A stretch of DNA of 64,000 nucleotides. Source: JAGQIB01 sp041393395. Its GTDB lineage: Bacteria > ARS69. The translations under genes were made by a program, and so were the position numbers. The stretch lies in NCBI GenBank assembly GCA_041393395.1, contig JAWKKG010000005.1, forward strand, positions 62,001-126,000. Direction: 5' to 3'. The notes below the pieces were generated by a model. The model was not told where the DNA came from, did not search any database, and was given only the letters and a program-made list of their open reading frames with translations. This document shows positions 1 to 9,500 of the stretch, in pieces. Positions within the stretch are counted from its first letter, which is position 1. Every line of letters starts with the position of its first letter.

Positions 1-579
1 CGCGTTGTCGTTGCCGATGCGGTCGATCACGGCCACGAGGTCGGTGATCGAGAAGCAGTAGATGCTGGAGTTGACCTCGTCCACCGCGCGCTGCGCGTCG
101 GTGGCGTCCTTGTGCTCCACGATGCCGAGGAACTCGCCGTCGGCGCCGCGCACGATGCGGCCGTAGCCGGTCGGGTCCGGCAGGCGCGCGGTGAGCACGG
201 TGGCGGCGGCATTCGCCTCGTGGTGGCGCTCGCGCAGGATCGAGAGTGTTCTGCCGCGCAGCAGCGGGACGTCGCCCGCGAGGACGAGCGCGTCGCCCTC
301 GAGGCCCTTCAGGAGCGGGATCGCGCGCTTCACGGCGTCGGCGGTGCCGAGACGTTCCGTCTGCTCCACGAAGTCCCAGCCGGAGTCCGCGAACCGCTCG
401 CGCACGCGCGGGGCGCCGTTGCCGATCACGGCGATGATCCGATCGGCGCCGGACTCGCGCGCCGCGTTGCCCACGTGGGCGAGCAGCGGCTCGCCGGCCG
501 CCTCGTGCAGGACCTTCGGCAGGTCCGACTTCATCCGCTTGCCCTCGCCCGCCGCGAGGATCACCGCCACGACGCTCAA
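1..579 (-). CDS. glmU: Bifunctional UDP-GlcNAc pyrophosphorylase/GlcN-1-P acetyltransferase, N-terminal part (cut by window edge)
   Basis: The visible 193 codons are the nucleotidyltransferase half of GlmU, which makes UDP-N-acetylglucosamine for peptidoglycan and lipopolysaccharide. The frame opens with the sugar-nucleotide signature LAAGEGKRMKSDLPKVLH, followed by QTERLGTADAV, the metal-site region AGDVPLL, and TGYGRIVR with EHKDAT, all typical of GlmU/GlmU-like uridylyltransferases. No ATG lies near this motif. The best start is TTG at 577-579, which overlaps the panC stop as TTGA, implying translational coupling. The acetyltransferase beta-helix would lie beyond the window, so a stand-alone uridylyltransferase cannot be excluded. 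Confidence 0.88.
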   Translation of the reverse strand, partial: MSVVAVILAAGEGKRMKSDLPKVLHEAAGEPLLAHVGNAARESGADRIIAVIGNGAPRVRERFADSGWDFVEQTERLGTADAVKRAIPLLKGLEGDALVLAGDVPLLRGRTLSILRERHHEANAAATVLTARLPDPTGYGRIVRGADGEFLGIVEHKDATDAQRAVDEVNSSIYCFSITDLVAVIDRIGNDNA

Positions 580-1469
580 ACGTCGCCTCCCCTCTTCCCG
601 TGCAGCCACACGTTGTCGATGAGCCGCGCCTTGCCCACGCGCACCGCCGCCGCCAGCAACGCGTCGTCGGTGGCGGGGTCGCTCCCCGCGCCGACCGCGG
701 ACCAGGGCTCCAGCGTCTCCTGGTTTACGAGGTCCACGTACTCGGGCGCAAGCAGCGCCTCGCGCTCGATCTCCGAGAGAACGAGTCCCGTCAGCCGATC
801 CGCGTCCCGCTCGCCCTCGTTCCAGGCCCGCTCGGCCGCGAACAGCCCACGCGAGATCGCGACCGCGGCCGCCCGTTCCGGGGGCGAAAGATACGCGTTT
901 CGCGAGCTCTTCGCGAGCCCGTCCGGCTCGCGGACGGTGTCGCCGAGCACGATCTCTCCCGGCAGGTTCAGGTCCCGCGCCAGGCGACGGATCACCACGG
1001 CCTGCTGGGCATCCTTCTTTCCGAACACGGACAGATCCGGCGCCACGATGTTCAGCAGCTTCGTGACCACGAGCGCGACCCCGTCGAAGTGGCCGGGCCG
1101 GGTGCGGCCGCACAGCGGCTCGGTGAGGCGCTCGACCCGGACCTTCGTGGCGAAGCCCTCCGGGTACATCTCCCGCACCGTGGGCGCGAAGATCAGCTCG
1201 GCGCCGGCCGACTCCGCCGCGGCCGAGTCGGCGGCGAGATCCCGCGGGTAGGCGTCGAGATCCTCGGTCGGGCCGAACTGGGTGGGATTCACGAAGATCG
1301 AGACGACCACGAACGCGCGCGACCCGGCCTTCTTGCGGGCGAGTCGCATCAGCGAGAGGTGGCCTTCGTGCAGCGCGCCCATCGTGGGGACGAACGCGAC
1401 GACGCGACCCTGCATCCGCGCGGCCCGCACGACCGCGCGCGCCTCGTCAATCGTCGTCGCCACCCGCAC
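576..1469 (-). CDS. panC: Pantothenate synthetase
   Basis: Condenses pantoate with beta-alanine using ATP, the last step of pantothenate synthesis, in the cytoplasm. The 297-residue protein is family-length. It has the N-terminal FVPTMGALHEGHLSLM segment with the adenylate-binding HxGH-type motif, the FVNPTQFGP strand, the pantoate-site region FGKKDAQQ, and SSRNAYLS near residue 190. The start is GTG at 1467-1469, which lies 23 bases inside panB, so the two are read as an operon. The stop overlaps the TTG of glmU. Confidence 0.96.
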   Translation of the reverse strand: MRVATTIDEARAVVRAARMQGRVVAFVPTMGALHEGHLSLMRLARKKAGSRAFVVVSIFVNPTQFGPTEDLDAYPRDLAADSAAAESAGAELIFAPTVREMYPEGFATKVRVERLTEPLCGRTRPGHFDGVALVVTKLLNIVAPDLSVFGKKDAQQAVVIRRLARDLNLPGEIVLGDTVREPDGLAKSSRNAYLSPPERAAAVAISRGLFAAERAWNEGERDADRLTGLVLSEIEREALLAPEYVDLVNQETLEPWSAVGAGSDPATDDALLAAAVRVGKARLIDNVWLHGKRGGDV

Positions 1470-2289
1470 GGCGGCTGCCCTCCTCGCCCGGTCCGTAGCT
1501 GTGCTCCAGATCGGGGAACGTCCCGTCCTTCACCTCGCGGCGGTACTGCGAGATCGCCTCGATCATCGCGTCCGACAGCTCGGCGTAACGCTTCACGAAC
1601 TTCGGCTTGAGCTGGTTCTCGATGCCGAGCAGGTCGTGGAAGACGAGCACCTGGCCGTCGCAGCTCGGGCCGGCGCCGATGCCGATCGTGGGGATCGTGA
1701 GGCTCTGCGTGATCTCGGCCGCGAGATCGAACGGGATGCCCTCGAGCACGAGCGAGAAGCAACCGGCGCGCTCGAGCAGCGACGCATCTTCCAGCAGACG
1801 CTTGCGCGCGTCCTGGGAGCGGCCCTGCACGCGGAAGCCGCCGAAGCGGTGCACGGACTGCGGCGTGAGGCCGAGGTGTCCCATCACGGGGATCGACGCA
1901 TCCGACAGCGCGCCCACCGTGTTCAGGAACTCGCGACCGCCCTCGATCTTGACCGCCTGCGCGGCGCCTTCCTTGAGGATGCGGCCCGCGTTCTTCACGG
2001 CCTCGGACGGCGACACCTGGTAGGACAGGAACGGCATGTCGCCCACCACGAGCGCCCGCGGGTCGGCCCGGCGCACGGCGGAGGCGTGGTAGATGATGTC
2101 GTCCACGGTGACGGGCAGCGTGTTCTCGTGCCCCTGCACGACCATCCCGAGCGTGTCGCCCACCAGGATGACGTCGCACCCGGCCGCATCCACCACGCGG
2201 GCCGAGTGGTAGTCGTAGGCCGTCACCATGGCGATCCGCTCGCCGCGACGTTTCATGGTGAGGAGCGTCTTGACCGTGACCTTGGACAT
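1447..2289 (-). CDS. panB: 3-methyl-2-oxobutanoate hydroxymethyltransferase
   Basis: Transfers a hydroxymethyl group from methylene-tetrahydrofolate to ketoisovalerate, giving ketopantoate, the first committed step to pantothenate. The 280-residue TIM barrel shows MVTAYDYHSARVVD near the N terminus, LVGDTLGMVVQGHENTLPV with metal-binding Asp, VVGDMPFLSYQ, MGHLGLTPQ and the GIGAGPSCDGQVLVFHDLLG stretch, all diagnostic. It overlaps panC by 23 bases. Because its cofactor is a folate, the folB-folK genes just upstream are a logical neighbour; 160 bases separate it from the kinase gene, so it may have its own promoter. Confidence 0.97.
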   Translation of the reverse strand: MSKVTVKTLLTMKRRGERIAMVTAYDYHSARVVDAAGCDVILVGDTLGMVVQGHENTLPVTVDDIIYHASAVRRADPRALVVGDMPFLSYQVSPSEAVKNAGRILKEGAAQAVKIEGGREFLNTVGALSDASIPVMGHLGLTPQSVHRFGGFRVQGRSQDARKRLLEDASLLERAGCFSLVLEGIPFDLAAEITQSLTIPTIGIGAGPSCDGQVLVFHDLLGIENQLKPKFVKRYAELSDAMIEAISQYRREVKDGTFPDLEHSYGPGEEGSRRAGGDDD

Positions 2290-2449
2290 GGCGCCTCCCG
2301 GGTTCGGGTCGCCGGATACGGGGTGCCGAGTCCGGGGAGTCTACCCGGAAGGCTTCGGAGCGTCGAGGCGGGGGCCCGGGCCGGGCGGCCGGGGAGAGCC
2401 GGCCGACGCGGGCGCCGAGCGGCCCGAGGGCGACGGGCGGGGAGCGACC

Positions 2450-3124
2450 CTAGCGGCCCACGTACTGCGTGCCGGAGGAGTGGCTCCGGATCAGGCCGAG
2501 GAGACGCTCGTAGTCGGAGTCGTTCGAGACCAGGTCCATCTCGTTCGTGTTCACGATGAGGAGCGGCGTCTCGTCGTAGTGAAAGAAGAAGTGGTTGTAC
2601 GCCTCGGACAGCGTCTCCAGGTACTCGGCCGAGATGTCGCGCTCGAACGAACGCCCGCGACGCTTGATGCGCTCGAGCAGCACCTCGGTGGTCGCCTGCA
2701 GGTAGACCACGAGGTCCGGCTTCGGGAGTCGCTCCGAGAGCAGCGGCACGATGGAGCGGTAGAGCGCGAGCTCCTCCTCCGCGAGATTGATCGTGGCGAA
2801 GATCTGGTCCTTCGCAAAGATGTAGTCCGCCACGACGTTCTGCGTGAAGAGCTGCCCCTGCGAGATCTCGAGCTGCTGGCGGTAGCGCGACAGCAGGAAG
2901 AACATCTGCGTCTGGAACGCGTAGGCTTCCGGGTCGTCGTAGAAGCGCGCGAGGAACGGGTTCTCCTCCACGACCTCGAGCACGAGCTCCGCGTTCATCG
3001 TCTTGGCGAGGCGACGCGACAGCGTGGTCTTGCCCACGCCGATCACGCCCTCGATCGCGATGTGCCGGTTCGAGTCCGCGGCGGACGCCCCTCCCGACGC
3101 CGGGGCCGCGGTCACGAGAGACAT
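2450..3124 (-). CDS. Deoxynucleoside kinase (dNK/dCK family)
   Basis: A salvage kinase that phosphorylates deoxynucleosides with NTP. The 224-residue protein has the P-loop IEGVIGVGKTTLSRRLA after a short Ala/Ser-rich tail, EENPFLARFYDD (the conserved Glu of the deoxyribose site), the LSRYRQQLEI helix, and the LID-like ERIKRRGRSFERDI, as in bacterial deoxyadenosine/deoxyguanosine kinases. The ATG at 3122-3124 was chosen because it lies 13 bases inside folK and restores normal family length; the frame stays open upstream into folK but gives no homologous sequence. folK and dNK are fused or adjacent in other phyla, which fits this junction. The exact deoxynucleoside preference cannot be read. 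Confidence 0.9.
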   Translation of the reverse strand: MSLVTAAPASGGASAADSNRHIAIEGVIGVGKTTLSRRLAKTMNAELVLEVVEENPFLARFYDDPEAYAFQTQMFFLLSRYRQQLEISQGQLFTQNVVADYIFAKDQIFATINLAEEELALYRSIVPLLSERLPKPDLVVYLQATTEVLLERIKRRGRSFERDISAEYLETLSEAYNHFFFHYDETPLLIVNTNEMDLVSNDSDYERLLGLIRSHSSGTQYVGR

Positions 3125-3654
3125 CCCGCGACCAATCCGCGGAGCTCGCCGAGTCGCGTGCCCTCGAGGCGGACGCACTCCGTGCGGCTCGGGTCCACGC
3201 GCAGCAGGTCGCGCATCTGGAGGATGGTGCGCCGGGTCGCCGGGTCCCGCCACTGCGGGGCGACCTCGGCCGCCGGCTCGAGCACGAACGAGCGCGCGGA
3301 CAATCCCGGATGCGGCAGCGTCAGCTCGATGTCGACGCGGCGCTCCGCACCGTACCAGAGGAGGTCGAGGTCGAGCGGACGCGGGGCGTTGCGCGGCCCC
3401 TCCGTCCGGCCGAAGTCGATCTCCACGGACTTCAGCAGCTCGAGCAGCTCGAGTGCGGGCATGTCCGTGCGGAGCCGCGCGACCGCGTTCACGAAGTCCG
3501 GCTGATCGGTGAGGCCCCAGGGCGCGCTCCGCCACAGCGACGACCGGTCCGTGACCGAGACGTCGCGTTCCCGGGCCAGGATGCCGATCGCGCGCGCGAA
3601 CGTCTCCGGCGGGTTCCCGAGGTTCGCGCCGAACGCGACCGCGGCGTCGATCAC
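3112..3654 (-). CDS. folK: 2-amino-4-hydroxy-6-hydroxymethyldihydropteridine pyrophosphokinase
   Basis: Pyrophosphorylates the pterin alcohol made by FolB, in tetrahydrofolate synthesis. The 180-residue protein carries VAFGANLGNPPETF at its N terminus, SSLWRSAPWGLTDQPDFVNAV, and the RPLDLDLLWYG metal and pterin motif followed by LPHPGLSARSFVL, the standard HPPK fingerprint. The start is GTG at 3652-3654, overlapping the folB stop as GTGA. The C terminus runs about 30 residues past the usual end and overlaps the kinase gene by 13 bases. Confidence 0.95.
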   Translation of the reverse strand: MIDAAVAFGANLGNPPETFARAIGILARERDVSVTDRSSLWRSAPWGLTDQPDFVNAVARLRTDMPALELLELLKSVEIDFGRTEGPRNAPRPLDLDLLWYGAERRVDIELTLPHPGLSARSFVLEPAAEVAPQWRDPATRRTILQMRDLLRVDPSRTECVRLEGTRLGELRGLVAGCLS

Positions 3655-4025
3655 TCCTCGGTCCTCCCCCGCTCCACCTCGATCTCCACGTAGCCGAGGT
3701 TCGGGCAGTGCGGCACGCTCGGCTTGCGGATGCGCACCACGACCCCTTCCACCTCGTAGCGGTCGTAGATCGACGTCGCGAGATCGGAGGCCAGCGCCTC
3801 CAGCAGCGAGAAGCGATCCTCCCGCACCGTCTTGTCCACGAGCTGGTAGACCTGCTCGTAGTTCACGGCATCGGCGAGGTTGTCCGACTCGGCCGGGCGC
3901 GAGATGTCGATGAACAGCTCCACGTCGAGCTCGAAGCGCTGCCCGAGCTCCTTCTCCGCAGCGTGGTAGCCGTGATGGCCCACGAGGCCGATGTCCGCCA
4001 GCGTGATTCGCGCGACTTGGCTCAT
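3651..4025 (-). CDS. folB: Dihydroneopterin aldolase
   Basis: Cleaves 7,8-dihydroneopterin to hydroxymethyl-dihydropterin and glycolaldehyde. The 124-residue protein has GHHGYHAAEKELGQRFELDV (conserved Tyr and the Glu of the E-x-x-x-GQ-x-F motif), DAVNYEQVY, and RIRKPSVP near the end, where the catalytic Lys is expected. ATG at 4023-4025 is preceded by a GGAAGG-type ribosome site; the frame extends upstream without similarity. First gene of the folB-folK-kinase run. Confidence 0.95.
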   Translation of the reverse strand: MSQVARITLADIGLVGHHGYHAAEKELGQRFELDVELFIDISRPAESDNLADAVNYEQVYQLVDKTVREDRFSLLEALASDLATSIYDRYEVEGVVVRIRKPSVPHCPNLGYVEIEVERGRTEE

Positions 4026-4122
4026 GTCCGACTTCCTTCCCTTGGGGGCCCCGGAGGTTAGCCCAGAATGCGGGCGCGGAAAAGGGCGGCGCGGGAGGTC
4101 GAACGTGAAGAACCAGGACATG

Positions 4123-4152
4123 AAAAAGGGCGCCCCCTCGCGGAGGCGCCCC
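4123..4152 (-). terminator. Rho-independent terminator of groES-groEL
   Basis: Read on the minus strand just after the groEL stop, a GGGCGCC stem with an extended CTC/GAG inner part folds back on GGCGCCC and is followed by TTTTTC, a classical intrinsic terminator. Confidence 0.85.
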
Positions 4153-4178
4153 GTGTTTCGACCGGCAACGGTCGGGAA

Positions 4179-5825
4179 CTACATCATCCCGCCCATGCCG
4201 CCCATGCCGCCGGGCATGCCGCCGCCCGCCGGCGCCTTCTCCTCTTCCGGCTTGTCCGTCACGATGCACTCGGTCGTGAGGATCAGCGCGGAGACGGAAG
4301 CGGCGTGCTGCAGGGCCGAGCGCGTGACCTTGGCCGGGTCCACGATGCCCGCCTTCAGCATGTCCACGAACTCGCCGGTCGCGGCGTTGTAGCCCATGGT
4401 CGCGCCCTTCTCGGCCTTGAGGCGCTGCGCGATGAGCGAGCCCTCCTGACCGGCGTTGAGCGCGATCTGACGAGCCGGCTCCTCCATGGCGCGGAGGATG
4501 ATCTCGCCACCGATCTTCTCGTCGCCCTCGAGGCCGGCGATGACGTTCTCCACGGCCTTCATCGCCTTGATCAGCGCGACGCCGCCGCCCGGAACGATGC
4601 CTTCCTCGACCGCCGCGCGCGTGGCCGCGAGCGCGTCCTCGACACGGGCCTTCTTCTCCTTCATCTCGGTCTCGGTCGCGGCGCCCACGTTGACGACGGC
4701 GACGCCGCCCGCGAGCTTCGCGAGGCGCTCCTGGAGCTTCTCGCGATCGTAGTCCGAGGAGCTGTCCTCGATCTGACGCTTGATCTGACCGATGCGGCCC
4801 TGGATGTCGGCCTTCTTGCCGGCGCCCTCGATGACCGTGGTGTTGTCCTTGTCGATCACGATGCGCTTGGCGCGGCCGAGGTCACCGGTGGTGACGTTCT
4901 CGAGCTTGTAACCGACTTCCTCGCTGATCACGCGGCCGCCCGTGAGGATCGCGATGTCCTCGAGCATGGCCTTGCGGCGATCGCCGAAGCCCGGCGCCTT
5001 CACCGCGGCGACGTTCAGCGTGCCGCGCAGCTTGTTCACGACGAGCGTGGCGAGGGCCTCGCCGTCCACGTCCTCGGCGATCACGAGCAGCGGACGACCG
5101 AGCTGCACGATCTTCTCGAGCACCGGCAGCAGGTCCTTCATGTTCGAGATCTTCTTGTCGTGGATCAGCACGTACGGGTCGTCGAGCGAGACTTCCATGC
5201 GCTCGGCGTCCGTCACGAAGTACGGCGAGAGGTAGCCGCGGTCGAACTGCATTCCTTCCACGGTGTCGAGCGTCGTCTCCATGGACTTCGCCTCTTCCAC
5301 CGTGATGACGCCGTCCTCGCCGACGCGCTCCATCGCCTCGGCGATGATGCCGCCGATCGAGTCGTCGTTGTTCGCGGAGATCGTGGCGACCTGCGCGACC
5401 ATCTCCTTGCCCTTGACCTGCTTGGACTGCTTCGCGATCGCCTCGACGGCAGCCTTCACGGCCTTGTCGACGCCGCGCTTGATGCCCATCGGGTTCGCGC
5501 CGGCGGTCACGTTGCGGATGCCCTGGTGCAGGATCGACTGCGCGAGGACCGTCGCCGTGGTGGTGCCGTCGCCCGCCACGTCGTTCGTCTTCGTGGCGAC
5601 TTCCTTCACCATCTGGGCGCCCATGTTCTCGTACGGATCCTCGAGCTCGATCTCCTTCGCGATCGTGACACCGTCGTTCGTGATCGTGGGGGAGCCGAAC
5701 TTCTTGTCGATGACGACGTTGCGGCCCTTGGGACCGAGCGTCACCTTGACCGCATCCGCGAGCTTGTCCACACCGGCCCGCAGCTTCTCACGCGCGCGGG
5801 AATCGAACTCCATCATCTTGGCCAA
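4179..5825 (-). CDS. groL: Chaperonin GroEL, 60 kDa subunit
   Basis: Forms the tetradecameric folding chamber with GroES. The 548-residue length is normal. Seen: KVTLGPKGRNVVIDK near residue 30, the nucleotide-binding GDGTTTATVLAQ near residue 87, the family signature AAVEEGIVPGGGVALI near residue 405, and a C-terminal GGMPGGMGGMGGMM tail. It follows groES after 90 bases and shares its CIRCE-controlled promoter. No paralogue is seen in this window. Confidence 0.99.
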   Translation of the reverse strand: MAKMMEFDSRAREKLRAGVDKLADAVKVTLGPKGRNVVIDKKFGSPTITNDGVTIAKEIELEDPYENMGAQMVKEVATKTNDVAGDGTTTATVLAQSILHQGIRNVTAGANPMGIKRGVDKAVKAAVEAIAKQSKQVKGKEMVAQVATISANNDDSIGGIIAEAMERVGEDGVITVEEAKSMETTLDTVEGMQFDRGYLSPYFVTDAERMEVSLDDPYVLIHDKKISNMKDLLPVLEKIVQLGRPLLVIAEDVDGEALATLVVNKLRGTLNVAAVKAPGFGDRRKAMLEDIAILTGGRVISEEVGYKLENVTTGDLGRAKRIVIDKDNTTVIEGAGKKADIQGRIGQIKRQIEDSSSDYDREKLQERLAKLAGGVAVVNVGAATETEMKEKKARVEDALAATRAAVEEGIVPGGGVALIKAMKAVENVIAGLEGDEKIGGEIILRAMEEPARQIALNAGQEGSLIAQRLKAEKGATMGYNAATGEFVDMLKAGIVDPAKVTRSALQHAASVSALILTTECIVTDKPEEEKAPAGGGMPGGMGGMGGMM

Positions 5826-5915
5826 TGGATCTCTCCTCGCGTTCCCCTCCCGGGGACCGCCTCGGGGTCAATCGAAACACGGCCGGCGGCGGATTGCCGC
5901 GCGGCGGAGACTGGG

Positions 5916-6200
5916 TTAGAGGACGGCGAGGATGTCGCTCTCGCGGAGGATCAGATACTCCTTGCCGTCGAGCTTGACCTCGGTGCCCGAGTACTTGCCG
6001 TAGAGCACCTTGTCACCCTTCTTGACCTCGAGCGTGAGGCGCTTGCCGTCGTCGCTCATGCGGCCCGGGCCCACCGCCACGATCTTGCCCTCGGACGGGC
6101 GCTCCTTGGCCGTGTCCGGAATGATGATCCCGCTCTTGGAGACTTCCTCGGCGTCGAGCGCCTGCACCAGGACGCGATCACCCAGCGGCTTGATATCCAT
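5916..6200 (-). CDS. groS: Co-chaperonin GroES, 10 kDa subunit
   Basis: Heptameric lid of the GroEL chamber. The 94-residue protein has the N-terminal IKPLGDRVLVQ, the mobile-loop SGIIIPDTAKERPSEGKIVAVGPG and the KYSGTEVKLDGKEYLILRESDILAV end, an intact GroES. A GGAG ribosome site sits upstream of its ATG, and the CIRCE operator lies about 180 bases upstream. Confidence 0.99.
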   Translation of the reverse strand: MDIKPLGDRVLVQALDAEEVSKSGIIIPDTAKERPSEGKIVAVGPGRMSDDGKRLTLEVKKGDKVLYGKYSGTEVKLDGKEYLILRESDILAVL

Positions 6201-6530
6201 TCCTTGCTCTCCCCAACCCCGCGGGGCCTCCCCCGGGGCGCTTCGGGCCGTCGTCCGGGGCCGGCGGTGAAGGCCGGGGCGGACGGTCGGCGTGCTCAGG
6301 ACTGAAATGCCGGTTCTGCCGGAGAAGCGGGCCCTGGGGGCCGATTCCGGCGGGTTCAGCGCTCCGGCCTCCGGGCGATTTTGGCACCAGAGTATCGAGA
6401 GTGCTAATACCGGCGAACGCGGGGAAGATACGTGGGGGGCGGGGGGCTGTCAATGGGGGAGCGAAGGGACGGACGGCACCCCGGACGGCGCTCGGGCCTG
6501 CCCCCCGGTGTCGGGGACCGGGCCCGCGGG
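6201..6530. other. groES upstream region with no gene
   Basis: This 330-base gap separates the groES start from the RND pump stop, both on the minus strand. It contains the CIRCE-like operator at 6381-6407 and so should hold the groES promoter, although no convincing -35/-10 pair is seen. A weak CCCCG/CGGGG hairpin near 6505-6520 could end the efflux operon. I see nothing else in it. Confidence 0.6.
6381..6407 (-). promoter_or_regulatory. CIRCE operator (HrcA site), one arm degenerate
   Basis: TTGGCACCA, a 9-base spacer, then GAGTGCTAA. The consensus CIRCE is TTAGCACTC-N9-GAGTGCTAA. The right arm and the spacer are perfect; the left arm matches at 6 of 9 positions. Position upstream of groES supports heat-shock repression by HrcA, which is not encoded in this window. 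Confidence 0.85.
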
Positions 6531-9500
6531 TCAACGCGGCTCGCCCGCCTCCTCGGGCCGGACACCGAGCAGGACAAGCAGGCCGGGCAACACCAGGAGG
6601 ACGAGCGGCAGCTGCGCCAGCAATCCGGCCACGATGGCGATCGCGAGCGGCTGCAGCATGCCGGACCCGTGTCCCAGGCCGAACGCCAGTGGCAAGAGGG
6701 CCAGAATGGCCGCGAACGTGGTCATGGCGATCGGCCGTGCGCGGTTTGCGCCCGCCTCCACCAGCCGACGCAGACGATCCGGGATCGCTCGGAGCTCGAT
6801 GACCTCGGAGTAGTAGAAGATCGACACCTCCGTGACGATCCCGACGATCATCGTGAGTCCCATCATGGACGAGATGTTCCGTTCCGTACCCGTAAGCCAC
6901 AGCCCGACCTGCACGACAGCGACCGCCAGAGCCGTCGTCAGAAGCATGGCGATCGCCACACGGACGTTCTCATAGAGAGCCAGAAGTACCAGGAACACCA
7001 GAGCGACGGCGGCGACGAAGACCGCCATCAGCCCCCGGAACGCGATCTGCTGTTGCTCGTACAGGCCGCCAAGTCGGTAGTAGACACCGGCCGGGAGGAC
7101 TCCGGGCGCGTCCAGGCGGGCGCGCACGTCGCGCACCGTCGACCCCATGTCCCGTCCGCTGATTCGACCGGTGACCGCCACCATGCGTTTGAGGTCCTCC
7201 CGGTTGATCTGCGGCTGGCCGGTCACTCGCTCCACGGTGGCCACTCGGCCGACCGGAACACGATGTCCGTCAGGCGCTTGCAGAGGAAGCCTTGCGATGT
7301 CGCTCACCTGATCGCGGGTCTCGGCCGGCACCCAGACCCGAACGTCGATCATCTTCTCGCCCTTCGGTACGCGAGTGGTCACGCTGCCTCCCACCAGGTC
7401 GCCGATGGTCCGGGCGACGAGGTCCGGGTCGATGCCCTCCAGAGCCGTCCGCACTCGATCGACCCGCACGACCAGCGCGTCCCCGGCCGGGACGACCCCA
7501 TCGTTCACGTCGACGACTCCGGGAATCGTCCCGATGAGATCCGCCACCTTCGGCGCGAGCTCTTGCAGCAGCGTGCCGTCGTCGCTGAAGATCTGGACCT
7601 CGATCGGCTGAGGCACGGCCGTGAGGTCTCCGATCAGATCCTCCATCAGCTGCGCCATCTCGATCTCGAGGCCGGGGACCTGCGCCTGAACGCGACTCCG
7701 CACGTCATCGATCACCGTTTCGATGTGCCGGCGCGGCGGAGGCACGAGGCGGATGAAGTAGTCTCCCTCGTTCGACTCGGTGAGCCCCCCGCCGAGCTGG
7801 AGTCCGGTACGGCGGGAGTACGTCTGGACCTCCGGGGTGTTCCTGAGGATGTCCTCCACCTGCGTGAGGAGTCGATCCGTCTCCGACAGGGAAGTACCCG
7901 GGGCCGCACGGTAGTCCAGGATGAAGCCGCCCTCGTCCGTCGCCGGCATGAATCCCGATCCGGTCGCACGCATCGCGAGGTACCCCGCCAGGAGGATCGG
8001 CAGGATCACCAGCAGCAGCGACGCCGGGCGTCTCAGCCCCCCGCCGACCACGCGTCGATACGCGCGCAGGATGCGACCCTCGCGATCGGCGTGGGATGCG
8101 TGATCCCGAAGCAGACGGCGGGACAGCAACGGAACGATGGTCAGCGCCACGAAGAACGAGATGAGCAGCGCCGAGGCCATGGTCACGGACAGCGCGCGGA
8201 AGAACGCACCGGTGACTCCGCTCAAAAATGCGAGCGGCGCGAAAACGATGATGGTCGCCGCGGAGGAGCCCACGAGCGGCCGGGTGAACTCGCGCGCGGC
8301 GGCGAGGAGGTCGATCGCGTGGTCCGCGCCGCGTGCCGTATGCTCCTCCAGACGGCGAGTGATGTGTTCGATCATCACGATGGCGTCGTCGATGATGAGG
8401 CCGACGGCCGCCGCCATTCCGCCCAGCGTCATCAGATTCAACGTCTGGTGGAGCATCCACAACAGCAGCGACGTCGCGGCAAGCACCGCCGGAACTACGA
8501 ACGTCACGATCAGGGTGACGCGGGCATTCCGGAGGAACACGAACAGAACGATCATGGCCAGCAAGACGCCGACGAGCACGGCGTCCCGCACACTCGTGGC
8601 CGAAGCGTTGATCAGCTCGCTCTGGTCGTACCAGTTCGCGATGCGGACATCGTCCGGGAGCGACGATTGGATTCCCGCGAGCGTCTCCCGGATGTCCCGC
8701 GCGATCCGGACCGTGTTGCCGCCGCGTTGCTGGTACACCTGGAAGATCACGGCACGCTGGCCGTCGGCGTTCACCACGGTGCGCTGCGGCTCCGGCGCCC
8801 GGCTCACCGTGGCGACGTCCCCCAGCTCGACGACTCCGGAACCTCCGGAGCGCAGCACCGTGGATTCGATCTCGCGAAGATCCGTGAAGCGGTCGTCGGT
8901 GAGGACCAGGTAGAGCTTGTACTCGTCCTCCACGGTGCCCGCCGCCTGAACGACATTCGCCGCCGACAGCGCTTGCGCCAGGTCGTCCAGCGTCAATCCG
9001 TAGCGCCGCAGCTGGTCCGCGGACGCGGTGACGTGAATCTCCTCGCGGGCTCCGCCGAGCACACTCACCGTGGCCACGCCGTCGACCACGGACAGACGCG
9101 GTCGGATCTGGTAGCGGGCGATGTCGTACAGTTCCGTCTGGCTACGAAGCGGTGAGCGGAGACTGTACGCGATGACCGGAAAGACCGTCGGATCCATGCG
9201 CCGCACGTCGGCCCGGGTCCCCGGCGGAAGGTCGGGCATCACCTGTGCCATCGCCGCCTGGATCTGCAGCGTCGCGGCGACCATATCCAGTCCCCACGCG
9301 AAGTTGACCGAGATCTCCGCGCTCCCGCGACTCGTGGTCGATCGGAGACTCTTCACGCCGGGGACGGCGCGAAGCGACTCCTCCGCGGGGTAGGTCACGA
9401 GCGCAGCCATCTCCTCGGCGGGCCGATCACCGGCCTCGATGCTCACGACGACCCGCGGAAACGACACCTGCGGAAACAGCGCGACGGGGAGGCGGCTGCC

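Noticed and set aside
3066..3080. GGTTCGAGTCC strings (also near 35290 and 54679) that look like tRNA T-loops.
   Set aside because: All lie inside strongly supported genes and no acceptor or anticodon stems surround them.
4068..6305. A 745-codon open frame on the plus strand opposite groES-groEL.
   Set aside because: High G+C removes stop codons from the opposite frame; the translation is His/Asp/Arg-rich low-complexity with no domain, and groEL is certain.
6432..9155. A 907-codon plus-strand frame opposite the RND pump.
   Set aside because: Same antisense artefact; the RND protein explains the DNA fully.
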